This document shows positions 33,382-42,940 of a stretch of 64,000 bases of DNA, one piece after another. The position numbers were made by a program, and so were the translations under genes. The notes under the pieces were generated by a model. It was given only the letters and a program-made list of their open reading frames with translations. It was not told where the DNA came from and searched no databases. The first letter of the stretch is position 1. Each line of letters begins with the position of its first letter. The stretch is from Dyella_B nitratireducens. Its GTDB lineage: Bacteria > Pseudomonadota > Gammaproteobacteria > Xanthomonadales > Rhodanobacteraceae. The stretch lies in assembly GCF_049532905.1 (NCBI RefSeq), contig NZ_CP064032.1:2914001-2978000 (forward strand). Reading direction: 5' to 3'.

Positions 33382-33961
33382 TTTTGATTCTCCCCAGAAA
33401 CAAAAGTGGCAATCAATTCGACTCCGGACCATCCGAGAGCCGCGGTACAACAACAGCGACTGCATCCATGCAACACAACAACAAGCCTCTTGATCAAAGA
33501 GGCCCCATGACAAACTCATCGACGTAGAGCGCAGTCGCTTCGCCAAATCATCCCTACACTCTGAAGACGTACATGGCGGTAGTTCCCCTACCTGCCGCGG
33601 CGCGTGTTTTTCGCGCTCAACTATTTCTCGGACACAGCAAACTCCAGCAGCCACGTTGCGATCAACGCAGCCAAAAATCAGTGCAGAAATGGTTTCCCCT
33701 CAGACCCTAAAGGCGCATTCGCATTGCGTCTCCCACATCACGTTCAAGCCTCGCAACCTCGCCAGGAATTCGACTTTGCTCGGTTGGCTCTTGGAGGATG
33801 CAGAGCGATATGTGTAGGAAACGTGATACGCGCCCTACGCAAAAGCTTGCGCCAAATTGGCAAGTAACTCTAATTTCGAGACATGTTTTTTTGCCTTGAG
33901 ACAACACAGAAATCTGGCCCGTAGAGATAAGCAATACGGCCCGCAATGACTGCAGAACAGA
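33382..33961. other. Intergenic region with no clear gene
   Basis: This 580-bp stretch is somewhat AT-richer than its surroundings. It holds the promoter of the secreted-protein gene. Its short frames lack ribosome sites. Confidence 0.5.
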
Positions 33962-34186
33962 TCACAGTTTTTTGTAGGTGACGTCGAAGCCTGCGTTGGC
34001 GATGTTAAAGCTCATACCTGGTGACCCTCTCAGCTTGGTTACTCCCGGATCAGGTTTGGAATAACCAGGCCCACGCACTAAAGAGCCCTTATTTTCGGCC
34101 GTTAAATAAAGCAACGGCATGGGCAACCAAGGCTGCGCATTAGCAGTCTCCCTACCCGGCTGCCAAGCAATGACGCATTCAGCGCG
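33962..34186 (-). pseudogene. Probable C-terminal gene remnant
   Basis: A minus-strand frame stays open for 74 codons and ends GMSFNIANAGFDVTYKKL before TGA. It reads like real protein (PWLPMPLLYLTAENKG, RGPGYSKPDPGVTKLRG), but an in-frame TAG lies just upstream and the only ATG, at 34120, has no ribosome site. It looks like the surviving tail of a decayed gene. A 52-aa intact product from 34120 is the alternative. Confidence 0.4.
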
Positions 34187-34225
34187 CTACGCTGGAAGCG
34201 TCGTACGACCAGGGGGGAGGACGAC

Positions 34226-34696
34226 ATGTTTGAAGCATTCCGGCAAGGCACGCCAGTAGAGCTCTGGCAAGCACTGATGCAGGAGGCATACGGACAAACC
34301 GGGCGGCGGCTCGACGAGTCGAGCGAGAGCTACCTGGTATTCGTGTTGTTGCGATATCAAGCCGACCACCAACTGCTGTCGCATACGCAAGGTGTGGAAT
34401 GGCTGCAGGCGCTGGAACTGGTGGGCCGCGCACGCACCGATGCACTCCGCGATGTCGGCGATCGTTGCCTGCTGGTAGCCGGCCTGTTCCCCGGCCTGGC
34501 TGAGCGACGGCGAGTAAGTGTGGATTACTTCATCACCATCGGGCGCAGTGCTTATCAAGGTGTTGCCGACGCCACGCGGCAAGCCTATGCGGGGCTATAC
34601 GAACAACTTGCGCGCAGCTATCACGAATTGGTGCGTACCTTGGATGCGATGCGGACGCTATCGAAGGTACCTAGCGTACCGGTGGTTACACACTGA
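34226..34696 (+). CDS. Conserved-looking hypothetical protein (156 aa)
   Basis: The ATG follows a strong GGGGGGAGGACG site. The protein is mostly helical and soluble (FEAFRQGTPVELWQALMQEA, ESYLVFVLLRYQADHQLLS, AYAGLYEQLARSYHELVRTL). No catalytic motif, signal peptide or membrane segment is seen. Composition and ribosome site support a real gene; function unknown. Confidence 0.75.
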   Translation: MFEAFRQGTPVELWQALMQEAYGQTGRRLDESSESYLVFVLLRYQADHQLLSHTQGVEWLQALELVGRARTDALRDVGDRCLLVAGLFPGLAERRRVSVDYFITIGRSAYQGVADATRQAYAGLYEQLARSYHELVRTLDAMRTLSKVPSVPVVTH

Positions 34697-34946
34697 TCCA
34701 TTCCTGGCGCGCAAGTTGAGGGCGCTACCTTGTGGGCACCTGCGTCCAGGCACGAAATATGCTCGCCAGCCCCTGTGTGTCCAAACAAGTGTCCGGACAC
34801 ACAGGGCAACCGTCCGCGGACATTTGAATGCATTCTCGGGTGAAGCAAAAACAGCTTAAAAATGGCCGTTTTTGAGAACACATACCTTGGCATGGCCTAT
34901 GCAGTACCTACCACGCAAGCCCACCGATCCGCCAAGGAGAACAGCC

Positions 34947-35033
34947 ATGAAATTCGAAACGATGATGCTCAACAGCCTGTTCGTCGCATGCATGGTTATC
35001 TGTGTGACGGCGCTGGGCTCAATGCTTGCCTGA
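34947..35033 (+). CDS. Small hydrophobic membrane peptide (28 aa)
   Basis: AAGGAGA lies six bases before the ATG, a near-ideal ribosome site. The product starts MKFETMMLNSLFVACMVIC and is a single hydrophobic helix to the stop. The shape is that of small regulatory or toxin-like membrane peptides. The stop codon is followed within 5 bp by a degenerate REPIN-like element. The call rests on the ribosome site and hydrophobicity. Confidence 0.5.
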   Translation: MKFETMMLNSLFVACMVICVTALGSMLA

Positions 35034-35037
35034 GCAG

Positions 35038-35107
35038 GCAGGTTGCATTGCAAATCCCAACATTGCCATCTGCACACCGCGCAATGTTGGGGTTTTCATC
35101 TCAACCC
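35038..35107. repeat. REPIN-like paired hairpin, copy 8 (degenerate)
   Basis: GCAGGTTGCATTGCAAATCC and ATGTTGGGGTTTTCATCTCA keep the paired layout with many substitutions, showing an old copy. Confidence 0.7.
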
Positions 35108-35120
35108 ATACGGCTACCGA

Positions 35121-35723
35121 TCAGATCTTCGAGTGGTCTTTGATCCGGGTATCGTCGGCAATCCAGTTTGTTTCCCAGGTCTTGCCGTCATCGGCAGAAA
35201 ATGCCTGCTCGAAATGGATGGCGTCGGCACTGCGCGGCGTAATCACAAAACGTACCGTGATGGGTTTGCCGTCCAAGGTTTCCTTGTCGTAGAACACACC
35301 GCGTCCATTCGTGAAGCCACCCACGTTGGGAACGCCAAACGTACCGCTTCGTCGATTGGTTACATACAGATTCCACTGGCGACTGGCAGGGTCGTAGAGC
35401 CGGAACGACGCAAGCTGTAGATGGCTGGAAGCATTCTTCATATCCAGCTCCACCAGGTTTGCCAGGCCATTCCATACTTTATGCACGACGGTAATGCCGT
35501 CGTAGTCGACCCAATTTTTTGAACCCGTCAACGGCTGCTTCAGCAGCGACACATGCGTCTTCCATGTGCCGAACTCAAAATCGAAATCATGCTGACCGTC
35601 ATGCGCTGTCATCGCCGTTGTAGCTGCGCTGGTGTCTGACTGTGCCCTGTCAGGCAACAGGCCAGCGGCTATCACCAAGCAACCTGCCAGCCATGGGATA
35701 AAAAATTTCTTCATTGCAGTCAT
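35121..35723 (-). CDS. Exported DUF1579-like protein
   Basis: This 200-aa protein starts at ATG 35723 after AAGGTGG. A signal peptide covers about 1-30. The mature protein (HDFDFEFGTWKTHVSLLKQP, VVHKVWNGLANLVELDM, FRLYDPASRQWNLYVTN, EQAFSADDGKTWETNWI) has the lipocalin-like pattern of DUF1579 proteins, a family of ligand-binding barrels of unknown role. Confidence 0.75.
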   Translation of the reverse strand: MTAMKKFFIPWLAGCLVIAAGLLPDRAQSDTSAATTAMTAHDGQHDFDFEFGTWKTHVSLLKQPLTGSKNWVDYDGITVVHKVWNGLANLVELDMKNASSHLQLASFRLYDPASRQWNLYVTNRRSGTFGVPNVGGFTNGRGVFYDKETLDGKPITVRFVITPRSADAIHFEQAFSADDGKTWETNWIADDTRIKDHSKI

Positions 35724-36013
35724 GGCACGCCACCTTTATGCCCAATGCGATTCGACGCATGTCACTCAACCTTGCGTGCCCGTGCCCGACGGTTGCGGAG
35801 CAAGTGGCAAGCAAACGCACCTGGTTCCAGGACTTGTTGATCAGCACCATGTGCTTTTGCGGAAACGTTCGGGATAGAAGCTAGAGCGATAAGTGGCTTG
35901 TAAAAATAGCCACTTCGATGTAAGCAGACATGGCCACTTTGAAAAACGTCACCGCTGGCCCACTGCTTTGTCCGGGGAAATATCGCCCGCACTCACCGCT
36001 ATGCTTGGTAGTT

Positions 36014-36096
36014 CGTCGTCCCGGCGAAAGCCGGGACCTAGCGACTTGAAGAGCGTCAAAGTCACTGGACCCCGGCTTTCGCCGGGGCGACGAATC
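36014..36096. repeat. CGTC-CCGGCGAAAGCCGG palindromic element J
   Basis: TCGTCGTCCCGGCGAAAGCC and GGCTTTCGCCGGGGCGACGA form the outer arms around a 35-bp spacer. This is a diverged relative of the CGTCATTCCGGCG family. It lies 49 bp beyond the SDR stop. Confidence 0.8.
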
Positions 36097-36144
36097 GGAA
36101 GCGTTGAATTTGCCGGCAAAAGTCGCTGCGCCTCTTAAAAAAAT

Positions 36145-36882
36145 TCAGCCCACCAACGCCAAAGCATCAGCCCCAGCCACCACACGAATCGGACACGCTG
36201 GATCATTCGCCGCACGCCACACGGCTTCCGCGACATCCACCGACCGCGTGACAGCCGTTGCCGTTTCCCATCCGGCGAAAACGCTTTGCACCAAGCCAGC
36301 ATAGGGCTCGGGGAAGCCTGCCTGCATTCGCGAGCGTGCGTTTTCGCCAAAGCGCGTCTCCGGCGCGCGTCCTGGCAACACCAAGTTCACTCGCACATGG
36401 AAGGCCTTCAATTCCAACGCCAGCGACTCGGTAAACGCATTCACCGCCGCCTTGCTCGCGGTATACACGGAAAGCAACGGCAGCGACCGCAACGTCACAC
36501 TCGACGTGACATTCACGATCACACCGGCGTTTCGTTGCCGAAACTGCGGCAGCACTGCCTGCGTCATGGCGATCGTACCGAGCGTGTTCGTCTCGAAGAG
36601 TTCGCGTGCGATCGTCATCGGCGTACCTTCAAGCGCGTTCAGCATGCCAATACCTGCATTGTTGACCAGCACATCGATCGGCCCTGCCGCATCCACCACC
36701 TGGCGAATGCTTTCCGAATCGGTAACGTCCAGAGCAAGCACGCGCAGATGCTCGGAATGCGGCAGAACGTCTTCGCGCGGCGTACGCATCGTGGCGATGA
36801 CCTTCCAGTCGCGATCGAGGAAGTACCGGGCGATTTCAAGGCCGAATCCAGATGAGCATCCAGTGATCAGAACAGTTTTCAT
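36145..36882 (-). CDS. SDR-family oxidoreductase
   Basis: This 245-aa protein has TGCSSGFGLEIAR (cofactor), DVLVNNAGIG, NVTSSVTLRS, the catalytic YTASKAAVNAF and PGRAPETRF. It is a classical short-chain dehydrogenase with unknown substrate. The ATG at 36882 follows AGGAA. It is divergent from the AraC regulator 97 bp away, which probably controls it. Confidence 0.92.
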   Translation of the reverse strand: MKTVLITGCSSGFGLEIARYFLDRDWKVIATMRTPREDVLPHSEHLRVLALDVTDSESIRQVVDAAGPIDVLVNNAGIGMLNALEGTPMTIARELFETNTLGTIAMTQAVLPQFRQRNAGVIVNVTSSVTLRSLPLLSVYTASKAAVNAFTESLALELKAFHVRVNLVLPGRAPETRFGENARSRMQAGFPEPYAGLVQSVFAGWETATAVTRSVDVAEAVWRAANDPACPIRVVAGADALALVG

Positions 36883-36979
36883 GAGGGTTCCTGTGGTGGG
36901 CTTCATGCCGAAACGATAGGCCCAGGCGGCAGGACTTACTACAATCAAGAGTCCAGCTTTCTTTTGCAGGAGTCCGAAA

Positions 36980-37882
36980 ATGGCCGATCCGCTAGCCGAG
37001 GTGGTCACGCTGCTCCAGCCGGGCGCCCGGTACTCGAAAGTCGTCAGTGGCGCCAGCCGCTGGCGCATTCGCCGGACCGAGTTCGGGCAACCCTATTACT
37101 GCGCGATCCTCGAAGGATCCTGCTGCCTCTCGGTCGACGGACATGAGCCACTCACCCTCGAGGCAACTGACTTTGTCCTGGTGCCCGCCGCGCACAACTT
37201 CACGATGACAAGCCTCGAGCCACCGGTATCGACGGACATCGATACACCACCCACCGCACTGCCCAATGGCGAATTCAGACTCGGCACACAAGACGTGCCA
37301 CCTGATATTCGATTGCTGGTAGGCCACTGCGTCTTCGATTCGCCGGACGCAGCCTTGCTGGTTTCTCTTTTACCGCAGCTTGTGCACGTTCGCGGCGAGA
37401 AGCGGCTGGCTACTCTCGTGCAGTTGGTAGGGGACGAATCGCGCGCGCAGCGGCCCGCACGTGACGTCATCCTGGCACGTCTGCTGGAAGTACTTTTTAT
37501 CGAAGCCTTGCGATCCACGGCGGGCACATCGGCATCACCGGGCCTGCTGCGCGGGCTTGCCGATACACGCCTCGCGGTCGCGATCCGGCGGATGCACGAA
37601 AGCCCGACCCGCGCTTGGACAGTCGTGCAGCTGGCGAAAGAAGCCGCGCTCTCCCGCTCTGCGTTCTTCGAGCGATTCAACCGCGCGGTCGGCGTCGCCC
37701 CCATGGAATACCTGCTCACCTGGCGCATGGCATTGGCGAAGAACCTGTTGCGACGGAAGGAGGTTGGCGTCGCTGAAGTTGCCGAACGTGTCGGTTACAG
37801 CTCCGCCAGCACATTCAGCGTTGCGTTCACCCGCCACGTCGGCGTGTCACCAACGCGCTATGCACAGGAGCAAGTGGCATAG
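36980..37882 (+). CDS. AraC-family regulator with N-terminal cupin domain
   Basis: This 300-aa protein has an N-terminal AraC-type cupin (DPLAEVVTLLQPGARYSKVV, YYCAILEGSCCLSVDGHEPL) and a C-terminal double helix-turn-helix (TVVQLAKEAALSRSAFFERF and VGVAEVAERVGYSSASTFS, then PTRYAQEQ). This is the cupin_6 group often set beside an SDR gene that it regulates, as here. Confidence 0.93.
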   Translation: MADPLAEVVTLLQPGARYSKVVSGASRWRIRRTEFGQPYYCAILEGSCCLSVDGHEPLTLEATDFVLVPAAHNFTMTSLEPPVSTDIDTPPTALPNGEFRLGTQDVPPDIRLLVGHCVFDSPDAALLVSLLPQLVHVRGEKRLATLVQLVGDESRAQRPARDVILARLLEVLFIEALRSTAGTSASPGLLRGLADTRLAVAIRRMHESPTRAWTVVQLAKEAALSRSAFFERFNRAVGVAPMEYLLTWRMALAKNLLRRKEVGVAEVAERVGYSSASTFSVAFTRHVGVSPTRYAQEQVA

Positions 37883-37982
37883 CGCTTTCGCGCGCCATTC
37901 CCGCTGCCCTTCTTTGCGGTTGAGTGCTGCTTGGATCGGCATCCCAACCTGGTCGGCGATTCCTTATTCTTCGCGATAAGCG

Positions 37983-38252
37983 TCACACAGACGCCATGCG
38001 GGAATCCCATGTCTTGAGCTTCAAAAGCTCATTGCCAAGCCATGCTCGCATGGCGGGATCACGCACCTCGAACAAGTCGAACATGCCCAATGCGCGCAGT
38101 ACCGGCAATTGCGCCACCAGTGCGGGCTCCACCCGCTTGCGTACCGACTCTGGCGTAGCGGGATCCAGTAATTGATGTGCACAAGCCACAAAAGTTTCCA
38201 GTGGCGACGAATGAAATTCGGTATTCGACGTGGGCAGTTCGATCGCGGACAT
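37983..38252 (-). CDS. Small helical protein (89 aa), unknown
   Basis: The ATG at 38252 follows AGAGGATG. The product (MSAIELPTSNTEFHSS, ETFVACAHQLLDPATPESVR, ALGMFDLFEVRDPAMRAWLG) is soluble and helical with good amino-acid balance. No motif is recognised, and there is no partner gene nearby. Confidence 0.6.
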   Translation of the reverse strand: MSAIELPTSNTEFHSSPLETFVACAHQLLDPATPESVRKRVEPALVAQLPVLRALGMFDLFEVRDPAMRAWLGNELLKLKTWDSRMASV

Positions 38253-38634
38253 ACAGACATCCTCTTTGCATCAACATGCCAGTGGTCTGGCTGAAGAACA
38301 GACACTCAAAGTCGAACAAAAAATCCCTGACCGATGTGCATGTCTTCGAACGTGCGTGTTTGACGAAGCGTTGACAAACGTCGTTGCGAAAACGACGTTC
38401 GGCAGCGTGGCGCAGCCTTTATGGGAATAGGCCAGATAAACGCGACATAATTTTCGATCCAGGAAACGGCCGCGGCGAACCCATTTTCGCCTCCGCACCT
38501 TCTTACTCTGTGTACGTGCACACACGGACTTCATCGGTCCCTATTGAGATGGAGAAAGCGTGTTGATGCATCCCCCCTTTTTCCGTCATTCCGGCAATCG
38601 TCAAAGTTCGCGTCAATGCTGTTTGAGAGCGAGT

Positions 38635-38760
38635 CGTCATTCCGGCGAAAGCCGGCACGCGGGGAGAGCACATGGATGTGCTCGGCTTTGAGGAGCGAGG
38701 AATCCATGCTCCGTGCTTGCCATGGATTCCGGCCTTCGCCCATTGCTGTCCGGGGAAGAT
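38635..38760. repeat. CGTCATTCCGGCG-family element B
   Basis: Its core spacer is nearly identical to element A at 25881. The right arm is cut after GGCCTTCGCC and continues CATTGCTGTCCGGGGAAGAT, the junction also found at 53879. Confidence 0.85.
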
Positions 38761-38857
38761 TTTGCTGAAGCTCATAAAACTGCCGCTCTATAGGCACTTT
38801 TTGCAAAGGAATGCAGCGAGGAACTTGTTCTCACCATAGTCTTCAATCTTGCCTTAT

Positions 38858-39015
38858 CGTCATTCCGGCGAAGGCCGGAATCCATTTATATCCATGCGGA
38901 GTAAAGGTAATCGCCGATCCATGGCTAGACTCGACATGGATTCCGGCCTTCGCCGGAATGACGGTGAGGTACTACGAAACTTTCCCAGACAGCAGTGGGC
39001 CTTCGCCGGAATGAC
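38858..39015. repeat. CGTCATTCCGGCG-family element C
   Basis: A complete arm pair (38858-38962) is followed by CAGACAGCAGTGGG and a third partial arm CCTTCGCCGGAATGACG. It shares long flanking sequence with element G at 53860-54075. Confidence 0.85.
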
Positions 39016-39318
39016 GTCGAGGCGAGACTGGCTTTTTCGCGGCGAACGGTGCTGGAGCCGTTGGCTAAACAGACCCGCTTCATGTTTGGCTCGATCCTTG
39101 CTCCGTATGGGGAATGCAACGATGGCCGATCGGCGGTGGGAGGGCTTTACGCCTTGAGGCCTGTGCGCCAGCTGACCCCGAGCGGCGCAATGGTGCCGCC
39201 TTAGGACTTCCCCATGTCAATTTACGGCAGTATCGCGACAGCCCGCCCTTAGAGTGCACGCGCCTGCGCGCTAATAACTAACTAGAAAGGTCTGCATTCC
39301 GTTCACGAGTTGCCCCTA

Positions 39319-41388
39319 ATGTCCGGTACCTACAATCCTTTACTCGTCGCGGTCTCGCTCGTTGTGGCCACGCTTGCGTCCTACACGGCGCTCGACCTGG
39401 CAAGCCGCATTTCCATGCTGAAACGCCCCGCCAACCGCCACGCATGGCTGGCAGGGGGTGCGGCGGCGATGGGCGTTGGTATCTGGTCGATGCACTTCGT
39501 CGGCATGCTGGCATTCTCGCTACCGATTCCGCTTGGCTACGACCCGGCCATTACGGGTTATTCGCTGCTGATCGCGATTTTCGTTTCATGGTTTGCGCTG
39601 TACGTCATCACCCGGGCGCAGCTCGGCTTGCGCGAGATTGCCGTAGGCGGTGTGCTGATGGGGCTGGGCATCGCGGGTATGCATTACACCGGCATGGCGG
39701 CGCTTCGGATGCAGCCGGGCCTCCACTACGACCCGTCACTCTTCACCGCATCGATCGCGATTGCCGTCGTGGCATCGACGGCTGCGTTGTGGATCGCGCG
39801 CGCACTGAGCGACATGAGGCAGCGCTACGTCACGACCAAACGTGCCGTTGCCGCCTTCGTGATGGGCGTGGCGATCACTGGTATGCATTACACGGGCATG
39901 GCGGCTGCCGATTTCATGCCTGATTCGATTTGCGGCGCTGCAAACGGCGTCGACGCCCAATGGCTCGCGACAACCATTACGTTGTTCACGTTCGCGATTC
40001 TGACCGTGACACTCATTCTGTCGCGCTTCGATGTCAGAACGGCATTGCTGACAGGGTCGGTCACGGAACTCAATGACCAGATCGTGCGCATGGCCAACCA
40101 TGATGCCTTGACGGATCTGCCAAACCGCCGAGCGCTCGTCGAACGTATCGAAACGGTCGTTCATAACGCGAAGCGTGCACACGAGACCTTTGCCGTGTTG
40201 TTCCTGGATATCGACGGCTTCAAGACGGTCAACGACTCACTGGGCCACTCCACCGGGGATGAAGTGCTGAAGGCGTTCTCGCTGCGGCTGCAACAATGCG
40301 TGCGCGAAGGCGACACGGTTGCCAGGCTGGGTGGCGATGAGTTCGTCGTATTGATGGAGAACGTGACATCGCCGCATGAGGTTCAGGATGTGGCACAGAG
40401 CGTTCTCGATCGCATGGGACGGGGACACTGGCGCGACGAGCAACCCATCCAGGCGGTACCCAGCATAGGCATTGCGCTGTTTCCGCGCGATGGCGAAACC
40501 GCCGATATCTTGTTGAAGAACGCCGACGCGGCCATGTACGAAGCCAAGCGTGCAGGCCGCGCGACATGGCGCTTTTTCGAGGCCAGCATGAACGCAGCGG
40601 CCATGCGTACGCTGCAGATCCAGAACGCCATACGGGTAGCGCTCGACGAAGGGTATTTTTCGCTGCGCTTTCAACCGAAGTTTTCCAGCACCACCAGGGA
40701 ACTGGTGGGAGCAGAAGCGCTGATTCGCCTCAATCATCCCGAACTCGGATTGCTGTTGCCATCGGAGTTCATTCCCGACGCCGAGCGTTCGGGCCAGATC
40801 GTGCCGATCGGGCAATGGGTGGTGCGTGAGGCGTGCCGGCAGATCCGCCATTGGCAGGCACTAGGGCTGCCGGCGATCAAGGTGGCCGTCAACCTGTCAC
40901 CGCGCCAGATGGCGCAGCCCGATCTCATCGAGACCATGGTCGATATCCTGCGCGCGGAGAACATTCCCTGCGAGCAGATCATGTTCGAGATCACCGAAGC
41001 GGTGGCCATGCACGACGCGGCCAAGACCACCGAGATGGTCCAGGCATTTCAGCATGCAGGATTCGAGATCGCCATCGACGACTTCGGCACGGGCTATTCG
41101 AGCCTTGCGTACCTTGAGCGCTTCCGCGTCAAGCAGCTGAAGATCGATCGTTTTTTCACCAGCGGCCTGGATGCACAAGGCCACGAAGGCCGTGCGATCG
41201 TGTCGGCCATCATTGCGCTCGCGCATTCGCTAAACATGGAAGTGGTGGCCGAAGGCGTCGAAACGCCGTCGCAGCTGTCGGAACTTCAAATCATGGCCTG
41301 CGACCAGATGCAAGGCTATCTGCTTGCCAAACCCATGACGGCCGATGCGTTCGGCACCTTGCTGGAGCAGCAGATGGCGGGGGCGTGA
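39319..41388 (+). CDS. MHYT-GGDEF-EAL dual c-di-GMP protein
   Basis: This 689-aa protein starts at MSGTYNPLL. The N-terminal MHYT sensor has the repeated SMHFVGM and GMHYTGMAA motifs in seven transmembrane helices (to about residue 235), thought to bind copper and sense a diatomic gas. GGDEF domain: ARLGGDEFVVL, with an I-site REGD five residues before. EAL domain: GAEALIRLNH, FEITEAVAM, IDDFGTGYSSLAYL and VAEGVET, all intact. Both synthesis and hydrolysis of c-di-GMP are possible. MHYT-GGDEF-EAL is the YkoW/MucR arrangement. Confidence 0.95.
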   Translation: MSGTYNPLLVAVSLVVATLASYTALDLASRISMLKRPANRHAWLAGGAAAMGVGIWSMHFVGMLAFSLPIPLGYDPAITGYSLLIAIFVSWFALYVITRAQLGLREIAVGGVLMGLGIAGMHYTGMAALRMQPGLHYDPSLFTASIAIAVVASTAALWIARALSDMRQRYVTTKRAVAAFVMGVAITGMHYTGMAAADFMPDSICGAANGVDAQWLATTITLFTFAILTVTLILSRFDVRTALLTGSVTELNDQIVRMANHDALTDLPNRRALVERIETVVHNAKRAHETFAVLFLDIDGFKTVNDSLGHSTGDEVLKAFSLRLQQCVREGDTVARLGGDEFVVLMENVTSPHEVQDVAQSVLDRMGRGHWRDEQPIQAVPSIGIALFPRDGETADILLKNADAAMYEAKRAGRATWRFFEASMNAAAMRTLQIQNAIRVALDEGYFSLRFQPKFSSTTRELVGAEALIRLNHPELGLLLPSEFIPDAERSGQIVPIGQWVVREACRQIRHWQALGLPAIKVAVNLSPRQMAQPDLIETMVDILRAENIPCEQIMFEITEAVAMHDAAKTTEMVQAFQHAGFEIAIDDFGTGYSSLAYLERFRVKQLKIDRFFTSGLDAQGHEGRAIVSAIIALAHSLNMEVVAEGVETPSQLSELQIMACDQMQGYLLAKPMTADAFGTLLEQQMAGA

Positions 41389-41396
41389 AACGGCGC

Positions 41397-41975
41397 TTAG
41401 TGCAATGGCTTTTCAGCGATCCGAATATGCCGGGTTTTACCTAGCAGACTATGGATCAGCACCACTTCGTGCGCCGGCCATACGATGGGTTCAATGGACT
41501 GGAACGGCGCTGCTGGCTTGTTGTAGGCCAACGTCATGTGCGGCGTGAACGAGCCTTTGGTGTATGAATTCAACGCGGCAGCATTCAGGTGCGTGGCAAG
41601 TTGTTGGCGAAGCGCATGCAGGGGTTCATTGCCGTCGCTGGCCGTAAGGACAAAGTCGCCGTGGCTGCTGCGGTTGTTGAAGCTGCCGATTTGATCGAAG
41701 CGAATGGTGAAAGGCTCTGCTTCAAGATGCGAAAGTGCTTCGGCAGCTCGCGTGGCCAGGCCGGGCGGGAGTTCGGTGAAGTCACCAAGATGGAAAAGCG
41801 TGAGGTGTATGCGGGCGGCTTCCACCGGCTTGCCATCCATGCGCCGTGCAGCAAGATGTTTAGCGGCGAAGATTTCGAAACGGGCAGCGTACGCAGGATC
41901 GGGGAAAACGGCTAGAAACAGGCGATCGGTAGGAATGGCGAGGTCGAAGCCTGGCAAAGATCCTTGGGGAAGCAT
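41397..41975 (-). CDS. thpR: RNA 2',3'-cyclic phosphodiesterase (2'-5' RNA ligase family)
   Basis: This 192-aa protein carries the two HxT motifs of the 2H superfamily, IHLTLFHLGD and FTPHMTLAYNKP, about 90 residues apart. The N-terminus TDRLFLAVFPDP matches ThpR (LigT). The enzyme opens 2',3'-cyclic phosphates on RNA. The ATG at 41975 follows CAAGGAA. Convergent with the c-di-GMP gene, with an 8-bp gap. Confidence 0.92.
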   Translation of the reverse strand: MLPQGSLPGFDLAIPTDRLFLAVFPDPAYAARFEIFAAKHLAARRMDGKPVEAARIHLTLFHLGDFTELPPGLATRAAEALSHLEAEPFTIRFDQIGSFNNRSSHGDFVLTASDGNEPLHALRQQLATHLNAAALNSYTKGSFTPHMTLAYNKPAAPFQSIEPIVWPAHEVVLIHSLLGKTRHIRIAEKPLH

Positions 41976-42077
41976 GCGGGTGTTCCTTGACACGTGTGCA
42001 ACTGACACTGAGGCGGGCCACTGCGATAGATGGACCTGAGTTACCCTCCACCCCATTATTGCCGTGAATCAAGCCAC

Positions 42078-42302
42078 ATGAAACCCGAAGATCTGCAACG
42101 TCTGGTCACTGTCGCCATGCCATTCGGCAAATATCAGGGCCGATTGATCGCTGATCTGCCCAGTGCTTATCTCGCATGGTTTGCTCGCAAAGGTTTTCCG
42201 CGCGGCGAGTTGGGCAACTTGCTGGCGTTGATGCTCGAGATTGATCACAACGGACTGAGGCCGCTGCTCGATCCGCTGCGGAAGCGCTCGCTGCCGGATT
42301 GA
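42078..42302 (+). CDS. DUF3820-family small protein
   Basis: This 74-aa protein has the compact motif AMPFGKYQGRLIADLPSAYL followed by a short helical tail. It matches DUF3820, a family of small proteins often related to exonuclease accessory domains. The function is not known. The stop is followed at once by the 323-bp duplication. Confidence 0.85.
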   Translation: MKPEDLQRLVTVAMPFGKYQGRLIADLPSAYLAWFARKGFPRGELGNLLALMLEIDHNGLRPLLDPLRKRSLPD

Positions 42303-42332
42303 CTGCGCATTGCGTTATGGAAGCGGCATGAC

Positions 42333-42431
42333 CTATTGCTGCTGGTAATTGAACACCACGGACGTTTCCACACGCTGCACCACGGCATGCCGATTGAAGT
42401 GCTGCGGAATGATCGCCTTCAGATGCCTCAT
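42333..42431 (-). pseudogene. Gene-end remnant, first copy
   Basis: This frame of 32 codons (MRHLKAIIPQHFNRHAVVQR, ending VVFNYQQQ) looks like a protein C-terminus. The same fragment occurs at 42656-42754, where the stop codon is lost by a TAG-to-TAT change and the frame runs on six codons. The parent gene is not identified. Confidence 0.4.
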
Positions 42432-42536
42432 CCTTGTGGATGAAGCGGAATGGCACATGGCTGAATGTGTTTTATCAGGCGACACCGGCGCCGAATCAAT
42501 GATCCGCGGAGTTCCATATAGATTATGGGCGCCCCC

Positions 42537-42610
42537 GTAGGTTGGGGTGCAAACCCCAACATCGCCATGCTGATCGGGGCGAACATGTTGGGGTTTGCGC
42601 CCCAACCTAC
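42537..42610. repeat. REPIN-like paired hairpin, copy 9
   Basis: It lies in duplication copy 1. The right half has GTTTGCGCC instead of GTTTGCACC. Confidence 0.9.
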
Positions 42611-42655
42611 GGGCTGCCAGATTGACTGCGCTTTGCGTTATGGAAGCGGCATGAC

Positions 42656-42754
42656 ATATTGCTGCTGGCGATTGAACACCACGGACGTTTCCACACGCTG
42701 CACCACGGCATGCCGATTGAAGTGCTGCGAAATGATCGCCTTCAGATGCCTCAT
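42656..42754 (-). pseudogene. Gene-end remnant, second copy
   Basis: This is the counterpart of the fragment at 42333-42431. The stop has mutated, so translation would continue to QQQYVMPLP. It shows that the duplicated piece is not under selection as a gene end. Confidence 0.35.
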
Positions 42755-42862
42755 CCTTGTGAATGAAGCGGGATGGCACATGGCTGAATGTGTTTTATCA
42801 GGCGACGCCGGCGCCGAATCAATGATCCGCGGAGTTCCATACGGATTATGGGCGCTACCTTC

Positions 42863-42936
42863 GTAGGTTGGGGTGCAAACCCCAACATCGCCATGCTGAT
42901 CCGGGCGAACATGTTGGGGTTTGCACCCCAACCTAC
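42863..42936. repeat. REPIN-like paired hairpin, copy 10
   Basis: It lies in duplication copy 2, ending 5 bp from the stop codon of the HD-domain gene. Both halves are intact. Confidence 0.9.
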
Positions 42937-42940
42937 GCGC

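Larger units (their letters stand above)
38253..39318. other. 1066-bp gene-free region filled with repeats
   Basis: This contains a small hairpin at 38377-38399 (ACGTCGTT with AACGACGT), then palindromic elements B and C, then the promoter region of the MHYT-GGDEF-EAL gene. No convincing gene. Confidence 0.6.

Noticed and set aside
2019..42936. Short frames such as MGCKPQHG...FAPQPT recurring at several places
   Set aside because: These are translations of the REPIN-like element itself and not a protein family.
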